In this document: piece by piece, positions 16,082 through 25,444 of the stretch
Numbering within the stretch: position 1 is the stretch's first letter
Layout of the letters: every line of letters starts with the position of its first letter
Origin: Pseudomonadota bacterium
GTDB lineage: Bacteria; Pseudomonadota; Gammaproteobacteria; Burkholderiales; Rhodocyclaceae
Assembly (NCBI GenBank): GCA_029776255.1
Contig: JAKOTN010000057.1
Coordinates: forward strand, 1-50,433
DNA length: 50,433 nucleotides
Direction: 5' to 3'
Notes under the pieces: generated by a model
The model's input: only the letters and a program-made list of their open reading frames with translations
Databases searched by the model: none
What the model was told of the DNA's origin: nothing
Program-made: the position numbers and the translations under genes

Positions 16082-18190
16082 ATGAAGCGGATCAAATTTT
16101 TACTGCTCGGCTTTATTGGCGCTTTCACTTTTCTGGTTGCAATGGGTGCCGCGAATGCGCAGGACATCGCGCAGCCGAACGCGATTGAATCGATTTACGT
16201 TGCCCAGCAGGGAGCGGCGATCAACATCCGCCTTTCCTTCAAACATCCTTTGCGGGCTTTGCCGCCGGCTTTTAGCGTCGCCAAACCGGCGCGTATCGCC
16301 TTCGATTTCGCCAACACCGTCAATGGCCTGGGTAAGTCCAGTCAGACGTATGATGAAGGCGATTTGAAAAGCGCCAACATTGTTCAGGCGGAGGATCGGA
16401 CGCGCCTTGTCCTTAACCTGCACAAAGCGATGACTCATGAAGCTGTAATTGAAGGCAGCAGCTTGTTGCTGACGCTGTTGCCGAGTGCCACCAGCATTGG
16501 CAACACGCCGGCGGTCGAGCATTTCGCGAAGGAACGTCCAACAAATGCAGTCAACACGATTCGGGACATCGCTTTCCGGCGAGGCAAGGATGGCGAGGGC
16601 CGGATCACGGTCGATTTGAGTGACCCCAACGCCGGTATAGATATTCGTCAACAAGGGCCGAATCTGGTGGTCGATTTTCTCAAGATCACCGTGCCGGAAG
16701 CCCTGCGGAAAAAACTGGACGTAACGGATTTCGCGACCCCTGTACTTCATGTGAATACGGTGCAAAAGGGCGCGAGTGCCAGGATGACGATCACTCCGCG
16801 AGGTTTGTGGGAGCACAATGCCTATCAAAGCGACAATCAATTTGTCATTGAAGTCAAGCCGATCATTGAAAATCCGAATAAATTGGTACAGGGTTCCAGA
16901 GGCGGTTACCAAGGCGAAAAATTATCGTTGAATTTCCAGAATGTGGACGTCCGCCGTCTGCTGCAAGTGATCGGTGAATTCACCGGGATGAATATGGTTG
17001 TCAGCGACTCGGTTGGTGGTTCAATTACGCTGATTCTAAAAGATGTTCCTTGGGACCAGGCGCTTGACATCATCATGCAGCAGAAGGGTCTGGACATGCG
17101 AAAAAACGGGAATGTGATCCTGATTGCGCCGCGTGAAGAAATCGCTACCAAAGAGAAACTCGACTTCGAGTCCAAACAGCAAATCGGCGATCTCGAGCCT
17201 TTACAGACCGAGAGTTTCCAGATGAACTACATCAAGGCTGAAGCAGTGCAAAAACTTTTGGTCGACCCGAAGCAGACACTGCTTTCGAAAAGAGGTAGCG
17301 CTTTGCTTGACGACCGTTCGAATATGATGTTCGTCAAGGACACCCCAACCCGTTTGGACGACGTGCGGGCGATGATCGCCAAAGTTGACGTACCTGCTCG
17401 ACAGGTCATGATCGAAGCTCGTATCGTTGAGGCTGGCGATTCGTTTGCGAAGAACTTGGGGGTACGTTTTTCGTTTGGCGGTACCACGTCGACGTACACC
17501 AAGGACTCAATAACAGGATTGATTACGAGAACAATAACTGATTCGCCAAATACAAAGACTTATATTCCTGATACGACTTCCGCAGCGTTTGGAGCCTTGA
17601 ATCTGCCTGCCGCACCACGCGCCGGAAGCCCTGGCACGTTCAATCTGAGCCTGTACAACAACAGTTACACGCGTTTTATCAACGCGGAAATTTCAGCGCT
17701 AGAGGCCGACGGTCGTGGCAAAGTGATTTCTAGTCCCCGCGTGATGACTGCGAATCAAGTGGAGGCGCTCATAGAGCAAGGCGTTGAAATTCCTTATCAG
17801 CAGGCGACGAGTTCAGGCGCGACCAGTATTTCATTCCGCAAAGCGAACTTGTCTCTGAAGGTAAAACCGCAGATCACACCGGATGGTAAGATTACAATGA
17901 CCCTGGATGTCAACAAGGATACTCCGAACACCTTGTTGTCGACAGGAGCTGGCGTGGCTATCGACACCAAACATGTCAAGACCGAGGTGCTGGTGGAGAA
18001 CGGGGGGACGGTGGTAATCGGCGGCATCTATACCCAGACCGTACGAAATACGACGCAAAGGATTCCGTTTTTCGGCGATCTTCCTTATATCGGCTTCTTG
18101 TTCAAAAACCGGGAGATTATTGACGATAAGACTGAACTCCTGATTTTCGTCACACCGCGAATCGTCAGCGAGACGCTTACCCTTCGGTAA
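16082..18190 (+). CDS. pilQ: Type IV pilus outer-membrane secretin PilQ
   Basis: The precursor of 702 residues carries a Sec signal peptide ending near ANAQD. Two AMIN-type peptidoglycan-binding beta domains follow (~30-130 and ~160-265), then an STN/N0 domain (LSLNFQNVDVRRLLQVIGEF), an N1 domain, and the secretin core (RQVMIEARIVEAGDSFAKNL through VLVENGGTVVIGGIYTQTV and ELLIFVTPRIV). PilQ forms the gated outer-membrane pore for the pilus. It ends the pilMNOPQ operon and is followed within 50 bases by a terminator hairpin. Confidence 0.97.
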   Translation: MKRIKFLLLGFIGAFTFLVAMGAANAQDIAQPNAIESIYVAQQGAAINIRLSFKHPLRALPPAFSVAKPARIAFDFANTVNGLGKSSQTYDEGDLKSANIVQAEDRTRLVLNLHKAMTHEAVIEGSSLLLTLLPSATSIGNTPAVEHFAKERPTNAVNTIRDIAFRRGKDGEGRITVDLSDPNAGIDIRQQGPNLVVDFLKITVPEALRKKLDVTDFATPVLHVNTVQKGASARMTITPRGLWEHNAYQSDNQFVIEVKPIIENPNKLVQGSRGGYQGEKLSLNFQNVDVRRLLQVIGEFTGMNMVVSDSVGGSITLILKDVPWDQALDIIMQQKGLDMRKNGNVILIAPREEIATKEKLDFESKQQIGDLEPLQTESFQMNYIKAEAVQKLLVDPKQTLLSKRGSALLDDRSNMMFVKDTPTRLDDVRAMIAKVDVPARQVMIEARIVEAGDSFAKNLGVRFSFGGTTSTYTKDSITGLITRTITDSPNTKTYIPDTTSAAFGALNLPAAPRAGSPGTFNLSLYNNSYTRFINAEISALEADGRGKVISSPRVMTANQVEALIEQGVEIPYQQATSSGATSISFRKANLSLKVKPQITPDGKITMTLDVNKDTPNTLLSTGAGVAIDTKHVKTEVLVENGGTVVIGGIYTQTVRNTTQRIPFFGDLPYIGFLFKNREIIDDKTELLIFVTPRIVSETLTLR

Positions 18191-18214
18191 AAAAACCCGA
18201 GCCACACTGAGCGA

Positions 18215-18238
18215 AGCCGGTGTTGAGCCGGCTTTTTT
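18215..18238 (+). terminator. Intrinsic terminator after pilQ
   Basis: The stem AGCCGG/CCGGCT with a seven-base loop is followed by a T-run (18234-18238). It should separate the pilus operon from aroK, at least partly. Confidence 0.75.
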
Positions 18239-18264
18239 GCGCCAATCAACGTCTTGGCCAACGA

Positions 18265-18279
18265 TAGAATCGATAAAAT
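18265..18279 (+). promoter_or_regulatory. Candidate -10 boxes directly before aroK
   Basis: TAGAAT (18265-18270) and TAAAAT (18274-18279) lie just before the aroK GTG at 18286. No convincing -35 was found. Use of the second box would give a nearly leaderless mRNA. Confidence 0.35.
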
Positions 18280-18285
18280 ACGGTC

Positions 18286-18822
18286 GTGAGCAGCGAAAGA
18301 AATAAACAGAATATCTATCTCGTCGGCCTGATGGGCGCGGGAAAAACGACTATCGGTAAGGCGCTGGCGAAACGGTTAGGCTATGTCTTCGTCGATTCGG
18401 ATCATGAAATCGAGGCGCGTACCGGTGTAAAGCTGCCGACAATTTTCGAAATCGAGGGCGAGGACGGTTTTCGCAGGCGTGAAGCGCAAGTCATTGCCGA
18501 CATGACAACGCTTGCGCATCATGTGGTGGCGACTGGTGGCGGTGCCGTGTTGAAGTCAGAAAACCGCGAGAATCTGCGTGGCAGTGGAATCGTCGTTTAT
18601 CTCGATGTTCCTCTGTTTACACTCTTTGAGCGTACGCGGCATGACAAGAACCGGCCATTGTTACAGGTTAGCGACCCTTTAAGAAAAATGCAGGAGTTGC
18701 ACGCGCAACGTGATCCGCTTTATCGCAGTATCGCGGATCTTGTCGTCAGTGGTAGTCGAATTACCGTACAGACTGTCCTGCCGTTATTGAAAAAGGAAAT
18801 TGGCGAACCATGGATACTTTGA
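18286..18822 (+). CDS. aroK: Shikimate kinase
   Basis: The enzyme phosphorylates shikimate at O3 with ATP, the fifth step of the shikimate pathway. The 178-residue protein shows the Walker A loop GLMGAGKTT (~14-22), the shikimate-binding DSDHEIE and GFRRRE segments, GGGAV, and the LID region RHDKNRPLL. Translation starts at GTG 18286 with no recognisable Shine-Dalgarno. Its 3' end overlaps aroB by 13 bases, making a coupled aroKB pair as in many proteobacteria. Confidence 0.96.
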   Translation: MSSERNKQNIYLVGLMGAGKTTIGKALAKRLGYVFVDSDHEIEARTGVKLPTIFEIEGEDGFRRREAQVIADMTTLAHHVVATGGGAVLKSENRENLRGSGIVVYLDVPLFTLFERTRHDKNRPLLQVSDPLRKMQELHAQRDPLYRSIADLVVSGSRITVQTVLPLLKKEIGEPWIL

Positions 18823-19898
18823 CCGTTGCGCTTGGAGAAAAAGCGTATCCGATCCACGTCGGGTCCGGTTTGCTTGGACGATCTGAGTTTCTGCTGCCGC
18901 TCCTGCGCTATCCAAAGACCGTCATTGTCAGTAACGTCACGGTGGCGCCCTTGTATCTTAAACAGCTAGCCGAACCTCTTCGACAGGCAGGTATCGATGT
19001 TGCCGAAGTGCGCCTACCGGATGGGGAGCGGTTCAAGAATTGGCAAACATTACAAACCATCTTTGATGTGCTTTTGCAATCGCATTGCGAGCGGACAACA
19101 ACTTTGATTGCCTTGGGTGGCGGTGTTGTAGGCGATATGGCTGGTTTTGCCGCCGCATGTTTTCAGCGCGGCATCCCTTTCGTGCAAATTCCAACGACAC
19201 TACTCGCTCAGGTCGACTCCTCGGTGGGTGGCAAGACAGCCATCAACCATCCCTTTGGGAAAAACATGATCGGTGCTTTTCATCAACCGAGCTTGGTTCT
19301 GACCGATACCGATACCCTGAATACATTGCCTGATCGCGAGTTGCGATCAGGGTTGGCGGAAGTTATCAAGTATGGCTTGATCAAAGACTTGAGTTTTTTC
19401 GAATGGCTGGAAGCAAATATTGAGCGTTTATTGGTGCGCGAGCCAACCGCGCTACGAGAGGCAATACTCCGGTCGTGCCGAAACAAGGCTGCTGTGGTTA
19501 TTGCCGACGAGCGTGAGCACGGCGAGCGTGCGTTGCTAAATCTTGGACATACTTTTGGCCACGCCATTGAAACTGGCGTGGGATATGGAGAGTGGTTGCA
19601 TGGTGAAGCGGTGGCCGTTGGAACAATGATGGCTGCCGAACTTTCCTTGTGTCACGGTTGGCTCCTTCGCGTGGATGTCGAACGCATGGAAAACTTGTTT
19701 AAGCGCGCGGGGTTGCCCGTTTACGGTCCCCGATTGACCACGGAACGTTATCTTGAACTCATGCAGCACGATAAAAAAGTACAAAATGGCCGGCTCCGTC
19801 TGGTTCTCCTGCGGGCGCTAGGGAATGCGGTGGTTAGCGATAGCGCGTCGTTGAATGACATCCAAAGTGCCATTCTTGCTCGTTCGCCACATGTCTGA
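18810..19898 (+). CDS. aroB: 3-dehydroquinate synthase
   Basis: The 362-residue enzyme converts DAHP to 3-dehydroquinate, the second shikimate step, using NAD and a divalent metal. Family motifs are plain: [48 protein letters not shown], and the metal ligands in [12 protein letters not shown] and [12 protein letters not shown]. The gene overlaps aroK upstream and dgt downstream by eight bases. Confidence 0.97.
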   Translation: MDTLTVALGEKAYPIHVGSGLLGRSEFLLPLLRYPKTVIVSNVTVAPLYLKQLAEPLRQAGIDVAEVRLPDGERFKNWQTLQTIFDVLLQSHCERTTTLIALGGGVVGDMAGFAAACFQRGIPFVQIPTTLLAQVDSSVGGKTAINHPFGKNMIGAFHQPSLVLTDTDTLNTLPDRELRSGLAEVIKYGLIKDLSFFEWLEANIERLLVREPTALREAILRSCRNKAAVVIADEREHGERALLNLGHTFGHAIETGVGYGEWLHGEAVAVGTMMAAELSLCHGWLLRVDVERMENLFKRAGLPVYGPRLTTERYLELMQHDKKVQNGRLRLVLLRALGNAVVSDSASLNDIQSAILARSPHV

Positions 19899-21015
19899 GT
19901 TTTTGGCTCCGTACGCCGTGAGCGAAGCAAACTCACGTGGACGTCAGTGGCCGGATGGCGAAGCGTTGCACCGGAGTCCATTTCAGCGTGACCGTGACCG
20001 TATTGTGCACTCGACGGCCTTCCGCCGTCTCGAATACAAAACTCAAGTCTTTGTTAATCATGAAGGCGATCTATTTCGCACTCGCCTGACACACAGTCTT
20101 GAAGTGGCTCAAATTGCCAGGGGAATTGCTCGCGCGCTGCAATTGAATGAAGATTTGGTGGAGGCAATTTCGCTTGCGCATGATCTTGGCCACACACCTT
20201 TTGGTCACGCTGGACAGGATGCGCTGAATCGCTGTATGCGCGATCATGGTGGGTTTGAGCACAATCTCCAGAGCCTTAGAACAGTAGACCTCTTGGAAGA
20301 ACGCTATGCGGCGTTTAGGGGACTAAATTTGTGCTTCGAGACACGGGAAGGGATTGTCAAGCATTGTTCACCTGACAATGCGCGTGAATTGGGTGAATTA
20401 GGAGAGAGATTTCTCAATCGGACACAACCGTCTTTGGAAGCACAGATCTGCAATCTTGCCGACGAAATTGCCTATAACAACCATGATGTTGACGATGGTC
20501 TGCGTGCTGGTTTAATCACACTTGCGCAACTGGAGGAATTGGAGCTTTTTGCACATCATGTCGCCGAAGTGCGTCGCGCCTACCCAACGCTAGAATCAAG
20601 GCGTCTAATCCACGAAACCATACGCCGAATGATCAACGCCCTGGTTTGCGATCTCATAGAAACCACGCAAGGTCGTATCGCGGAAGCGTCTCCAATCGAT
20701 TTGCGGGAGGTGAGGCTAGGCGAACGACTAGTCGCCTTTTCCGCTTCCATGCATGGTGCTCAGCAGCAAATGAAGACATTCTTGCGCAAACAGCTTTATC
20801 AACATTATCAAGTTTTGCGGATGACCAGCAAAGCGCAACGTGTGGTTAATGATTTATTTTCTGCTTTTGTCAGTAACCCACGACTGCTGCCGCCGCAATA
20901 TCTCGCTTTCGAAGACGAAGAACAGACGCGGAGGATCGCTGATTACATCGCTGGCATGACCGACCGTTACGCCATTCGGGAGCATCAGCGCCTGTTTGAG
21001 ATTGGAGAAAGCTGA
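19891..21015 (+). CDS. dgt: Deoxyguanosine triphosphate triphosphohydrolase-like protein
   Basis: This HD-domain hydrolase of 374 residues splits dNTPs into deoxynucleoside and triphosphate, affecting dNTP pools. Metal and substrate residues are visible in [44 protein letters not shown] and [15 protein letters not shown]. The start ATG at 19891 overlaps the aroB stop; an in-frame GTG lies inside aroB. Its length fits the shorter dGTPase-like subfamily rather than the longer E. coli Dgt, so specificity for dGTP is not certain. Confidence 0.92.
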   Translation: MSEFLAPYAVSEANSRGRQWPDGEALHRSPFQRDRDRIVHSTAFRRLEYKTQVFVNHEGDLFRTRLTHSLEVAQIARGIARALQLNEDLVEAISLAHDLGHTPFGHAGQDALNRCMRDHGGFEHNLQSLRTVDLLEERYAAFRGLNLCFETREGIVKHCSPDNARELGELGERFLNRTQPSLEAQICNLADEIAYNNHDVDDGLRAGLITLAQLEELELFAHHVAEVRRAYPTLESRRLIHETIRRMINALVCDLIETTQGRIAEASPIDLREVRLGERLVAFSASMHGAQQQMKTFLRKQLYQHYQVLRMTSKAQRVVNDLFSAFVSNPRLLPPQYLAFEDEEQTRRIADYIAGMTDRYAIREHQRLFEIGES

Positions 21016-21086
21016 TTTGATCAATATCTTGCCGTGTCAAAGTGTGTCCAAATGGCTTGATTTGGAAAAGCACCGCGTGCCAAGCG

Positions 21087-21548
21087 TCAGGGCGATGGCC
21101 AGTCTTTGATATAGGCCTTGAGCAGTTTGTTCTCCATGTTGCGCTCCTCGAGAACAGCCTTGGCGACATCATGGAAAGATACGATGCCGACAACCGCCTC
21201 TCCCTCCATAACGGGAATGTAGCGCGTGTGTGTATCGACCATCATCCGGCGCAACTCGTCAACATCCATATCCGGGTCGCTGGTCGGTGGATTAGCATCC
21301 ATGGCTTCTTTGACCTGAATTTCCGCTATGGGCGGGGTGGGGCCGACGCGGCGTTCGGTTTGGCGTTTCGCCAGTAGGACGAATACTTCACGGAACGTCA
21401 ACATGCCTACCAGTTTTCCTTGGTCCATGACGATAACCGACCCGATGTCATGCTCGGTCATCATGATCACCGCCTCGGAGAGAGGAGAGTCGGGATGTAC
21501 GGCGAACAACCTCGAATCTTTTACTTGCAGAACCTCTTTTACCTCCAT
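21087..21548 (-). CDS. CBS-domain pair protein
   Basis: The 153-residue protein is made almost wholly of two CBS motifs: residues ~10-60 (PDSPLSEAVIMMTEHDIGSV, then GMLTFREVF) and ~80-135 (DVDELRRMMVDTHTRYIPVM, then VVGIVSFHDVAKAVLEER). Stand-alone CBS pairs usually bind adenine nucleotides or SAM and regulate a partner, which cannot be identified here. The gene sits downstream of pntAB on the same strand but has its own promoter-like sequence and a hairpin in between, so it is probably a separate unit. It converges with dgt. Confidence 0.88.
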   Translation of the reverse strand: MEVKEVLQVKDSRLFAVHPDSPLSEAVIMMTEHDIGSVIVMDQGKLVGMLTFREVFVLLAKRQTERRVGPTPPIAEIQVKEAMDANPPTSDPDMDVDELRRMMVDTHTRYIPVMEGEAVVGIVSFHDVAKAVLEERNMENKLLKAYIKDWPSP

Positions 21549-21605
21549 GTTACCCCCCGGAAATAGGATAGCTCGCGGATTTGCGCTCTCTTTAAGACGA
21601 TTGCG

Positions 21606-21634
21606 ATTCTAGCAGATGTCGAACGACATCCGAA
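21606..21634 (-). promoter_or_regulatory. Candidate promoter with embedded palindromic operator for the CBS gene
   Basis: On the minus strand TTCGGA (21629-21634) and TAGAAT (21606-21611) are spaced by 17 bp. The palindrome GATGTCG-AA-CGACATC (21615-21630) fills the spacer and touches the -35 box, the classical place for a repressor. Confidence 0.55.
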
Positions 21635-21707
21635 AAATCCGACGGACTTGTTGTGTGGTCTGTAGCGAAACCGGTCCTGCGCTATAAAGCCATAGTGGTA
21701 TGCCAAA

Positions 21708-21740
21708 TTCGCATCGTCCGTTTTTTTTGGACGATGCGAA
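21708..21740 (-). terminator. 12-bp perfect hairpin after pntB
   Basis: The arms 21708-21719 and 21729-21740 are exactly complementary (TTCGCATCGTCC with GGACGATGCGAA). The nine-base loop carries eight A residues on the minus strand. Only TTT follows, so it is a plausible but not ideal terminator for pntAB; it may also protect the mRNA 3' end. Confidence 0.55.
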
Positions 21741-21759
21741 CGACTTTAAAAGCAAGTTT

Positions 21760-23178
21760 TCAGGATTTCAGCGCGACCAGTGTTTCGTCCAGCATTTTCT
21801 TTGCATCGCCAAAAAGCATGCGGTTGTTATCCTTGTAAAACAGTGGATTGTCGACGCCAGCATAGCCGGATGCCATGCTGCGTTTCATCACGATCGAGGT
21901 CTTCGCTTTCCACACCTCCAGCACCGGCATTCCGGCGATTGGGCTGTTGGGGTCGTCCTGAGCGCCTGGATTGACGATGTCGTTGGCTCCGATGATCATC
22001 GCCACATCGGTTTGTGGAAAATCATCGTTAAGCTCGTCCATTTCCAGAACGATATCGTATGGCACCTTGGCTTCAGCCAGCAGCACGTTCATGTGGCCTG
22101 GCATGCGGCCCGCGACCGGGTGGATGCCGAAACGCACATTGACGCCTTTCTCGCGCAACAAACGGGTAATTTCATAAACCGTGTGCTGCGCTTGCGCCAC
22201 CGCCATGCCATAGCCGGGAACGATGATCACATTCTTGGCTTCCCGCAGTAATTCGGCAGTCTCCGCGGCACTGATCGCAACCACTTCACCCGCAGGTTCG
22301 GTGCCACTTCCCGCTGCTGCCGGTGCGCCGCCCGTGGTGCCGAAACCGCCGGCGATCACGCTGATGAAATGGCGGTTCATCGCTGCGCACATGATATAAG
22401 AGAGAATTGCGCCACTTGAGCCGACTAGGGCGCCCGTGACGATCAGAAGATCATTCGACAGCATGAACCCGGTTGCCGCCGCCGCCCAACCGGAATAGCT
22501 GTTCAGCATCGACACGACCACCGGCATGTCGGCACCGCCAATGGCCATGACCATGTGAATACCGAATAGCAGGGCGATGACGGTCATTACTACCAGCGCG
22601 GTCATGCCGTCGTTGATCGTGTGCGCATGCAGGAATTCTCGGCCGAAGTAAATGACCACCAGGAGTCCCGCCAGGTTGATCCAGTGACGCGCCGGCAACA
22701 GCAAGGGGTTGCCGGAAATCTTGCCCGACAGTTTGCCAAAGGCAATCACCGATCCCGAGAAAGTTACCGCGCCAATGAAAATGCCGATATAGATTTCGAC
22801 CTCGTGGATGGCCTTCTCCGCACCGCTCATGTTCGCCGACGCGCTCGGATCGACATAATTGGCGAAGCCAACCAGCATCGCAGCCAGACCGACCATGCTA
22901 TGCATCAACGCGACCAGTTCGGGCATTTGCGTCATTTGCACGGTGCGGGCGGCGTAAACTCCGATACTGCCGCCGATGACCATTGCCCCGATGATCCAGG
23001 CGTAGCCGGCATTACCGACACGCGGTCCCAGGACGGTCGCAAGAACCGCGATGGTCATGCCAACGATGCCGTATAGATTGCCGCGACGGGAGGTTTCCGG
23101 GTTGCTCAGGCCACCCAGGCAGAGGATGAAAAGAATCGTTGCTCCTAAATAGGAGACAGTTGCCAAGCTTTCAGACAT
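21760..23178 (-). CDS. pntB: NAD(P) transhydrogenase, beta subunit
   Basis: The 472-residue protein has a membrane domain of about eight to nine helices ([20 protein letters not shown] and [20 protein letters not shown]) followed by the NADP(H)-binding dIII domain ([60 protein letters not shown]). It completes the proton-translocating transhydrogenase that reduces NADP with NADH. It follows pntA after 12 bases and is clearly co-transcribed. Confidence 0.97.
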   Translation of the reverse strand: MSESLATVSYLGATILFILCLGGLSNPETSRRGNLYGIVGMTIAVLATVLGPRVGNAGYAWIIGAMVIGGSIGVYAARTVQMTQMPELVALMHSMVGLAAMLVGFANYVDPSASANMSGAEKAIHEVEIYIGIFIGAVTFSGSVIAFGKLSGKISGNPLLLPARHWINLAGLLVVIYFGREFLHAHTINDGMTALVVMTVIALLFGIHMVMAIGGADMPVVVSMLNSYSGWAAAATGFMLSNDLLIVTGALVGSSGAILSYIMCAAMNRHFISVIAGGFGTTGGAPAAAGSGTEPAGEVVAISAAETAELLREAKNVIIVPGYGMAVAQAQHTVYEITRLLREKGVNVRFGIHPVAGRMPGHMNVLLAEAKVPYDIVLEMDELNDDFPQTDVAMIIGANDIVNPGAQDDPNSPIAGMPVLEVWKAKTSIVMKRSMASGYAGVDNPLFYKDNNRMLFGDAKKMLDETLVALKS

Positions 23179-23190
23179 CTTTATCTACTC

Positions 23191-24783
23191 CTATTTACGA
23201 AACATGGCCAGCATGCGCTGGGTGACGGCGAAGCCGCCGAACATATTGATCGTTGCCAGCACGATGGCGCCAATCGCCAACCAACGAATCCAGTCGTCCG
23301 GGCGGTCAAGTCCGCTTGCCATGGGGGGGGCGATCTGTACCAACGCACCGATGGCAATGATGCTGCTGATGGCATTGGTGACGCTCATCAGTGGCGTGTG
23401 CAAGGCGGGGGTGACGTTCCAGACGACCATGTAGCCGACGAAGCAGGCCAGCACGAATACCGTGAAGTGGCCAAGAAAAGCGGTTGGCGCACTCGCGCCG
23501 ATAAACCACAAACACACCGCCGCCGCGGCAAAAATCGCTGCCATTCGGCCGCTAGAGGTCGGTGCGCCGCCCTTGCCGTGTCCGTGTGACTTGCCACTCG
23601 CTGCGACCACCGGCTTGTCCGCTGCTTTCGCCGCCGCGGGCGCGGCCGAGAGTTTTGGCGCCGGTGGGGGCCAGGTGATGGCGCCTTCCTTGACGACCGT
23701 GGTTCCGCGAATCACCTCGTCGTCCATGTTGACGTCGACCGTGCCATCCTTGGCTTTACAAAGCTCCTCGGTTAGACGCAGCAGGTTGGTGGCATATAAA
23801 GTGCTCGACTGCTTGGAGAGGCGGCTTGGCAAGTCGGTGTAGCCGATGATGGTGACGCCATGCTTGACTGTCACCATTCCAGGCTCGGTCAATTCACAGT
23901 TACCACCTTGTTCGGCGGCCATATCGACAATGACACTGCCGGGTTTCATGGAGCGCACCATTTCGGCGGTGATCAACTTTGGCGCCGGCTTGCCGGGGAT
24001 CAGCGCGGTAGTGATGATGATGTCAACGTCCTTGGCTTGTTTGGCAAAGACATCGTGCTGCGCTTTTTGGAAGCCTTCGCTCATTACTTTTGCGTATCCG
24101 CCGACCCCGGAGCCTTCTTCCTCGTAGTCGACGCCGACGAACTCGCCACCCATCGATTTCACCTGGTCACCAACTTCGGGGCGCGTATCGTTGGCGCGAA
24201 CCACCGCGCCCAATCCGGAGGCCGCGCCGATAGCGGCCAAACCGGCGACACCAGCGCCAATGATGAATACTTTTGCTGGTGGAACTTTGCCTGCGGCAGT
24301 AATCTGGCCGGTAAAAAAACGCCCGAAATGATGCGCGGCTTCGATGACCGCCCGGTAGCCGGCGATATTGGCCATCGAACTCAGCGCATCAAGTTTCTGC
24401 GCCCGGGAGATACGTGGAACGCTGTCCATGGCCAGGACAGTGACCTTGCGGGCGGCGAGTTGTTGGAGTAACTCAGGATTTTGTGCGGGCCAAACAAAAC
24501 TCACGAGAATCGTGCCCTCGCGCATTCGTTCCACTTCCTCAACCGATGGTCCGCGTACTTTGAAAACGATATCCGACGCTGACCAAAGTTCGGCGGCGCT
24601 GTCGACAACCCTCGCGCCAGCGGTTCGATAAGCCTCGTCTGAAATGTTGGCGGCGTCGCCAGCGCTCGTTTCGACGAGCACCGAGAAACCGAGTTTGATG
24701 AGTTTTTCAACCACTTCGGGAACCGTTGCCACCCGCTTTTCGCCGGCGGCAATTTCCCTTGGGACCCCAATTGTTAGTGCCAT
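23191..24783 (-). CDS. pntA: NAD(P) transhydrogenase, alpha subunit (one-piece form)
   Basis: The 530-residue protein starts with the NAD(H)-binding dI domain ([54 protein letters not shown]). After an Ala/Pro/Lys-rich linker (~375-420) comes a membrane part of about four helices. In some alpha-proteobacteria the two parts are separate genes (pntAA, pntAB); here they are one chain. GGAGG five bases before the ATG gives a strong ribosome site. NADPH production fits the neighbouring NADPH-dependent glutamate synthase, transcribed divergently. Confidence 0.97.
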   Translation of the reverse strand: MALTIGVPREIAAGEKRVATVPEVVEKLIKLGFSVLVETSAGDAANISDEAYRTAGARVVDSAAELWSASDIVFKVRGPSVEEVERMREGTILVSFVWPAQNPELLQQLAARKVTVLAMDSVPRISRAQKLDALSSMANIAGYRAVIEAAHHFGRFFTGQITAAGKVPPAKVFIIGAGVAGLAAIGAASGLGAVVRANDTRPEVGDQVKSMGGEFVGVDYEEEGSGVGGYAKVMSEGFQKAQHDVFAKQAKDVDIIITTALIPGKPAPKLITAEMVRSMKPGSVIVDMAAEQGGNCELTEPGMVTVKHGVTIIGYTDLPSRLSKQSSTLYATNLLRLTEELCKAKDGTVDVNMDDEVIRGTTVVKEGAITWPPPAPKLSAAPAAAKAADKPVVAASGKSHGHGKGGAPTSSGRMAAIFAAAAVCLWFIGASAPTAFLGHFTVFVLACFVGYMVVWNVTPALHTPLMSVTNAISSIIAIGALVQIAPPMASGLDRPDDWIRWLAIGAIVLATINMFGGFAVTQRMLAMFRK

Positions 24784-24820
24784 TCAGTCCTCCAATGCTT
24801 ATTTGTTGTGTTGGTATATA

Positions 24821-24850
24821 CAAAAAACCGGCCCGCAAGTCGCGGAGCCG
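24821..24850 (-). promoter_or_regulatory. Terminator-like hairpin in the pntA leader (possible attenuator)
   Basis: On the minus strand CGGC(T)CCGC pairs with GCGGGCCG around a five-base loop, and GTTTTTTG follows. It lies about 30 bases before the pntA ribosome-binding site, with nothing coded upstream on that strand. It may be an attenuator, or the end of a small RNA. Confidence 0.45.
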
Positions 24851-25179
24851 CATCTCTGCAAACGCAAAATCGCTATTGTCGTTCTGGAAATTTGAAGAAA
24901 GTCCTGCCCCACAACGCCCTACGAAAAAGTCTCTCCCGAATTCCGTGACGTTGTCGCCAGTGATCTGGCGTTTGCTTTCGCAGCAGCTTACCACAAGGTG
25001 GGAGCAAACTTTACCATGTTAAACAATAAGAAAACGGTGGTTGACAGCGGCGGAGGCTCTTGGGAAGCGCGAGAAAATAGGTTGTCGGATGTCGATGGTG
25101 CCGTATTTCGATGCGATTAACGCCGGTAGTCGCCGAAAATTGGCGGAGCGATTTTCCCTGCTCTTGGTGGGTTCGGTTA

Positions 25180-25195
25180 TGGCATGATTTTTGCT
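25180..25195 (+). promoter_or_regulatory. Sigma54-type (-24/-12) promoter candidate for gltB
   Basis: The sequence TGGCATGATTTTTGCT has GG at 25181-25182 and GC at 25193-25194, exactly ten bases apart as required. It matches the consensus TGGCAC-N5-TTGC(A/T) apart from T for C in the -24 element. It faces gltB and would give a leader of about 240 bases. No clear NtrC site was seen. Confidence 0.5.
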
Positions 25196-25308
25196 TATGG
25201 TTTCGAAAACCCAAAGCGCACGCATTATCGCGATGGTTTTCGCTCGACACGCCCCGACGTGGTGCCTGAGTCGTACAACGACGCACGCTGTTGGTGCGGC
25301 GCAGCATC

Positions 25309-25337
25309 TTGAATGGTCGCCGCATTGAGGGTATAGT
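25309..25337 (+). promoter_or_regulatory. Sigma70 promoter candidate for gltB
   Basis: TTGAAT (25309-25314) and TATAGT (25332-25337) are spaced by 17 bp. Transcription would begin near 25344, giving a leader of about 100 bases. Confidence 0.6.
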
Positions 25338-25444
25338 CCGCAGTCCCCAAAGTGGCCTCATTTCGGCTGCGTGCCGGGTGAGACGAGGGTTAGGGTAGAG
25401 GGGTCGCCAGGGACCGTTTTAGTTTTTTTGAGGATTCGAGTGTG

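Larger units (their letters stand above)
24784..25444. other. 661-bp intergenic region between pntA and gltB
   Basis: No convincing gene is present; the open frames here lack family motifs. The pntA side holds a terminator-like hairpin. The gltB side holds a sigma54-type and a sigma70-type promoter candidate. In between, GCAAACGC (about 24858) and GCGTTTGC (about 24968) are complementary, and CGCCAG/CTGGCG forms a small hairpin near 24955-24970, so a structured RNA is possible. I could not match it to a known RNA family. Confidence 0.6.

Noticed and set aside
24821-25020. 6S RNA in the pntA leader
   Set aside because: A short stretch (GAGATG ... GCGGGCC) recalls the E. coli 6S 5' end, but the continuing sequence would run into pntA and the overall fold was not recognised.
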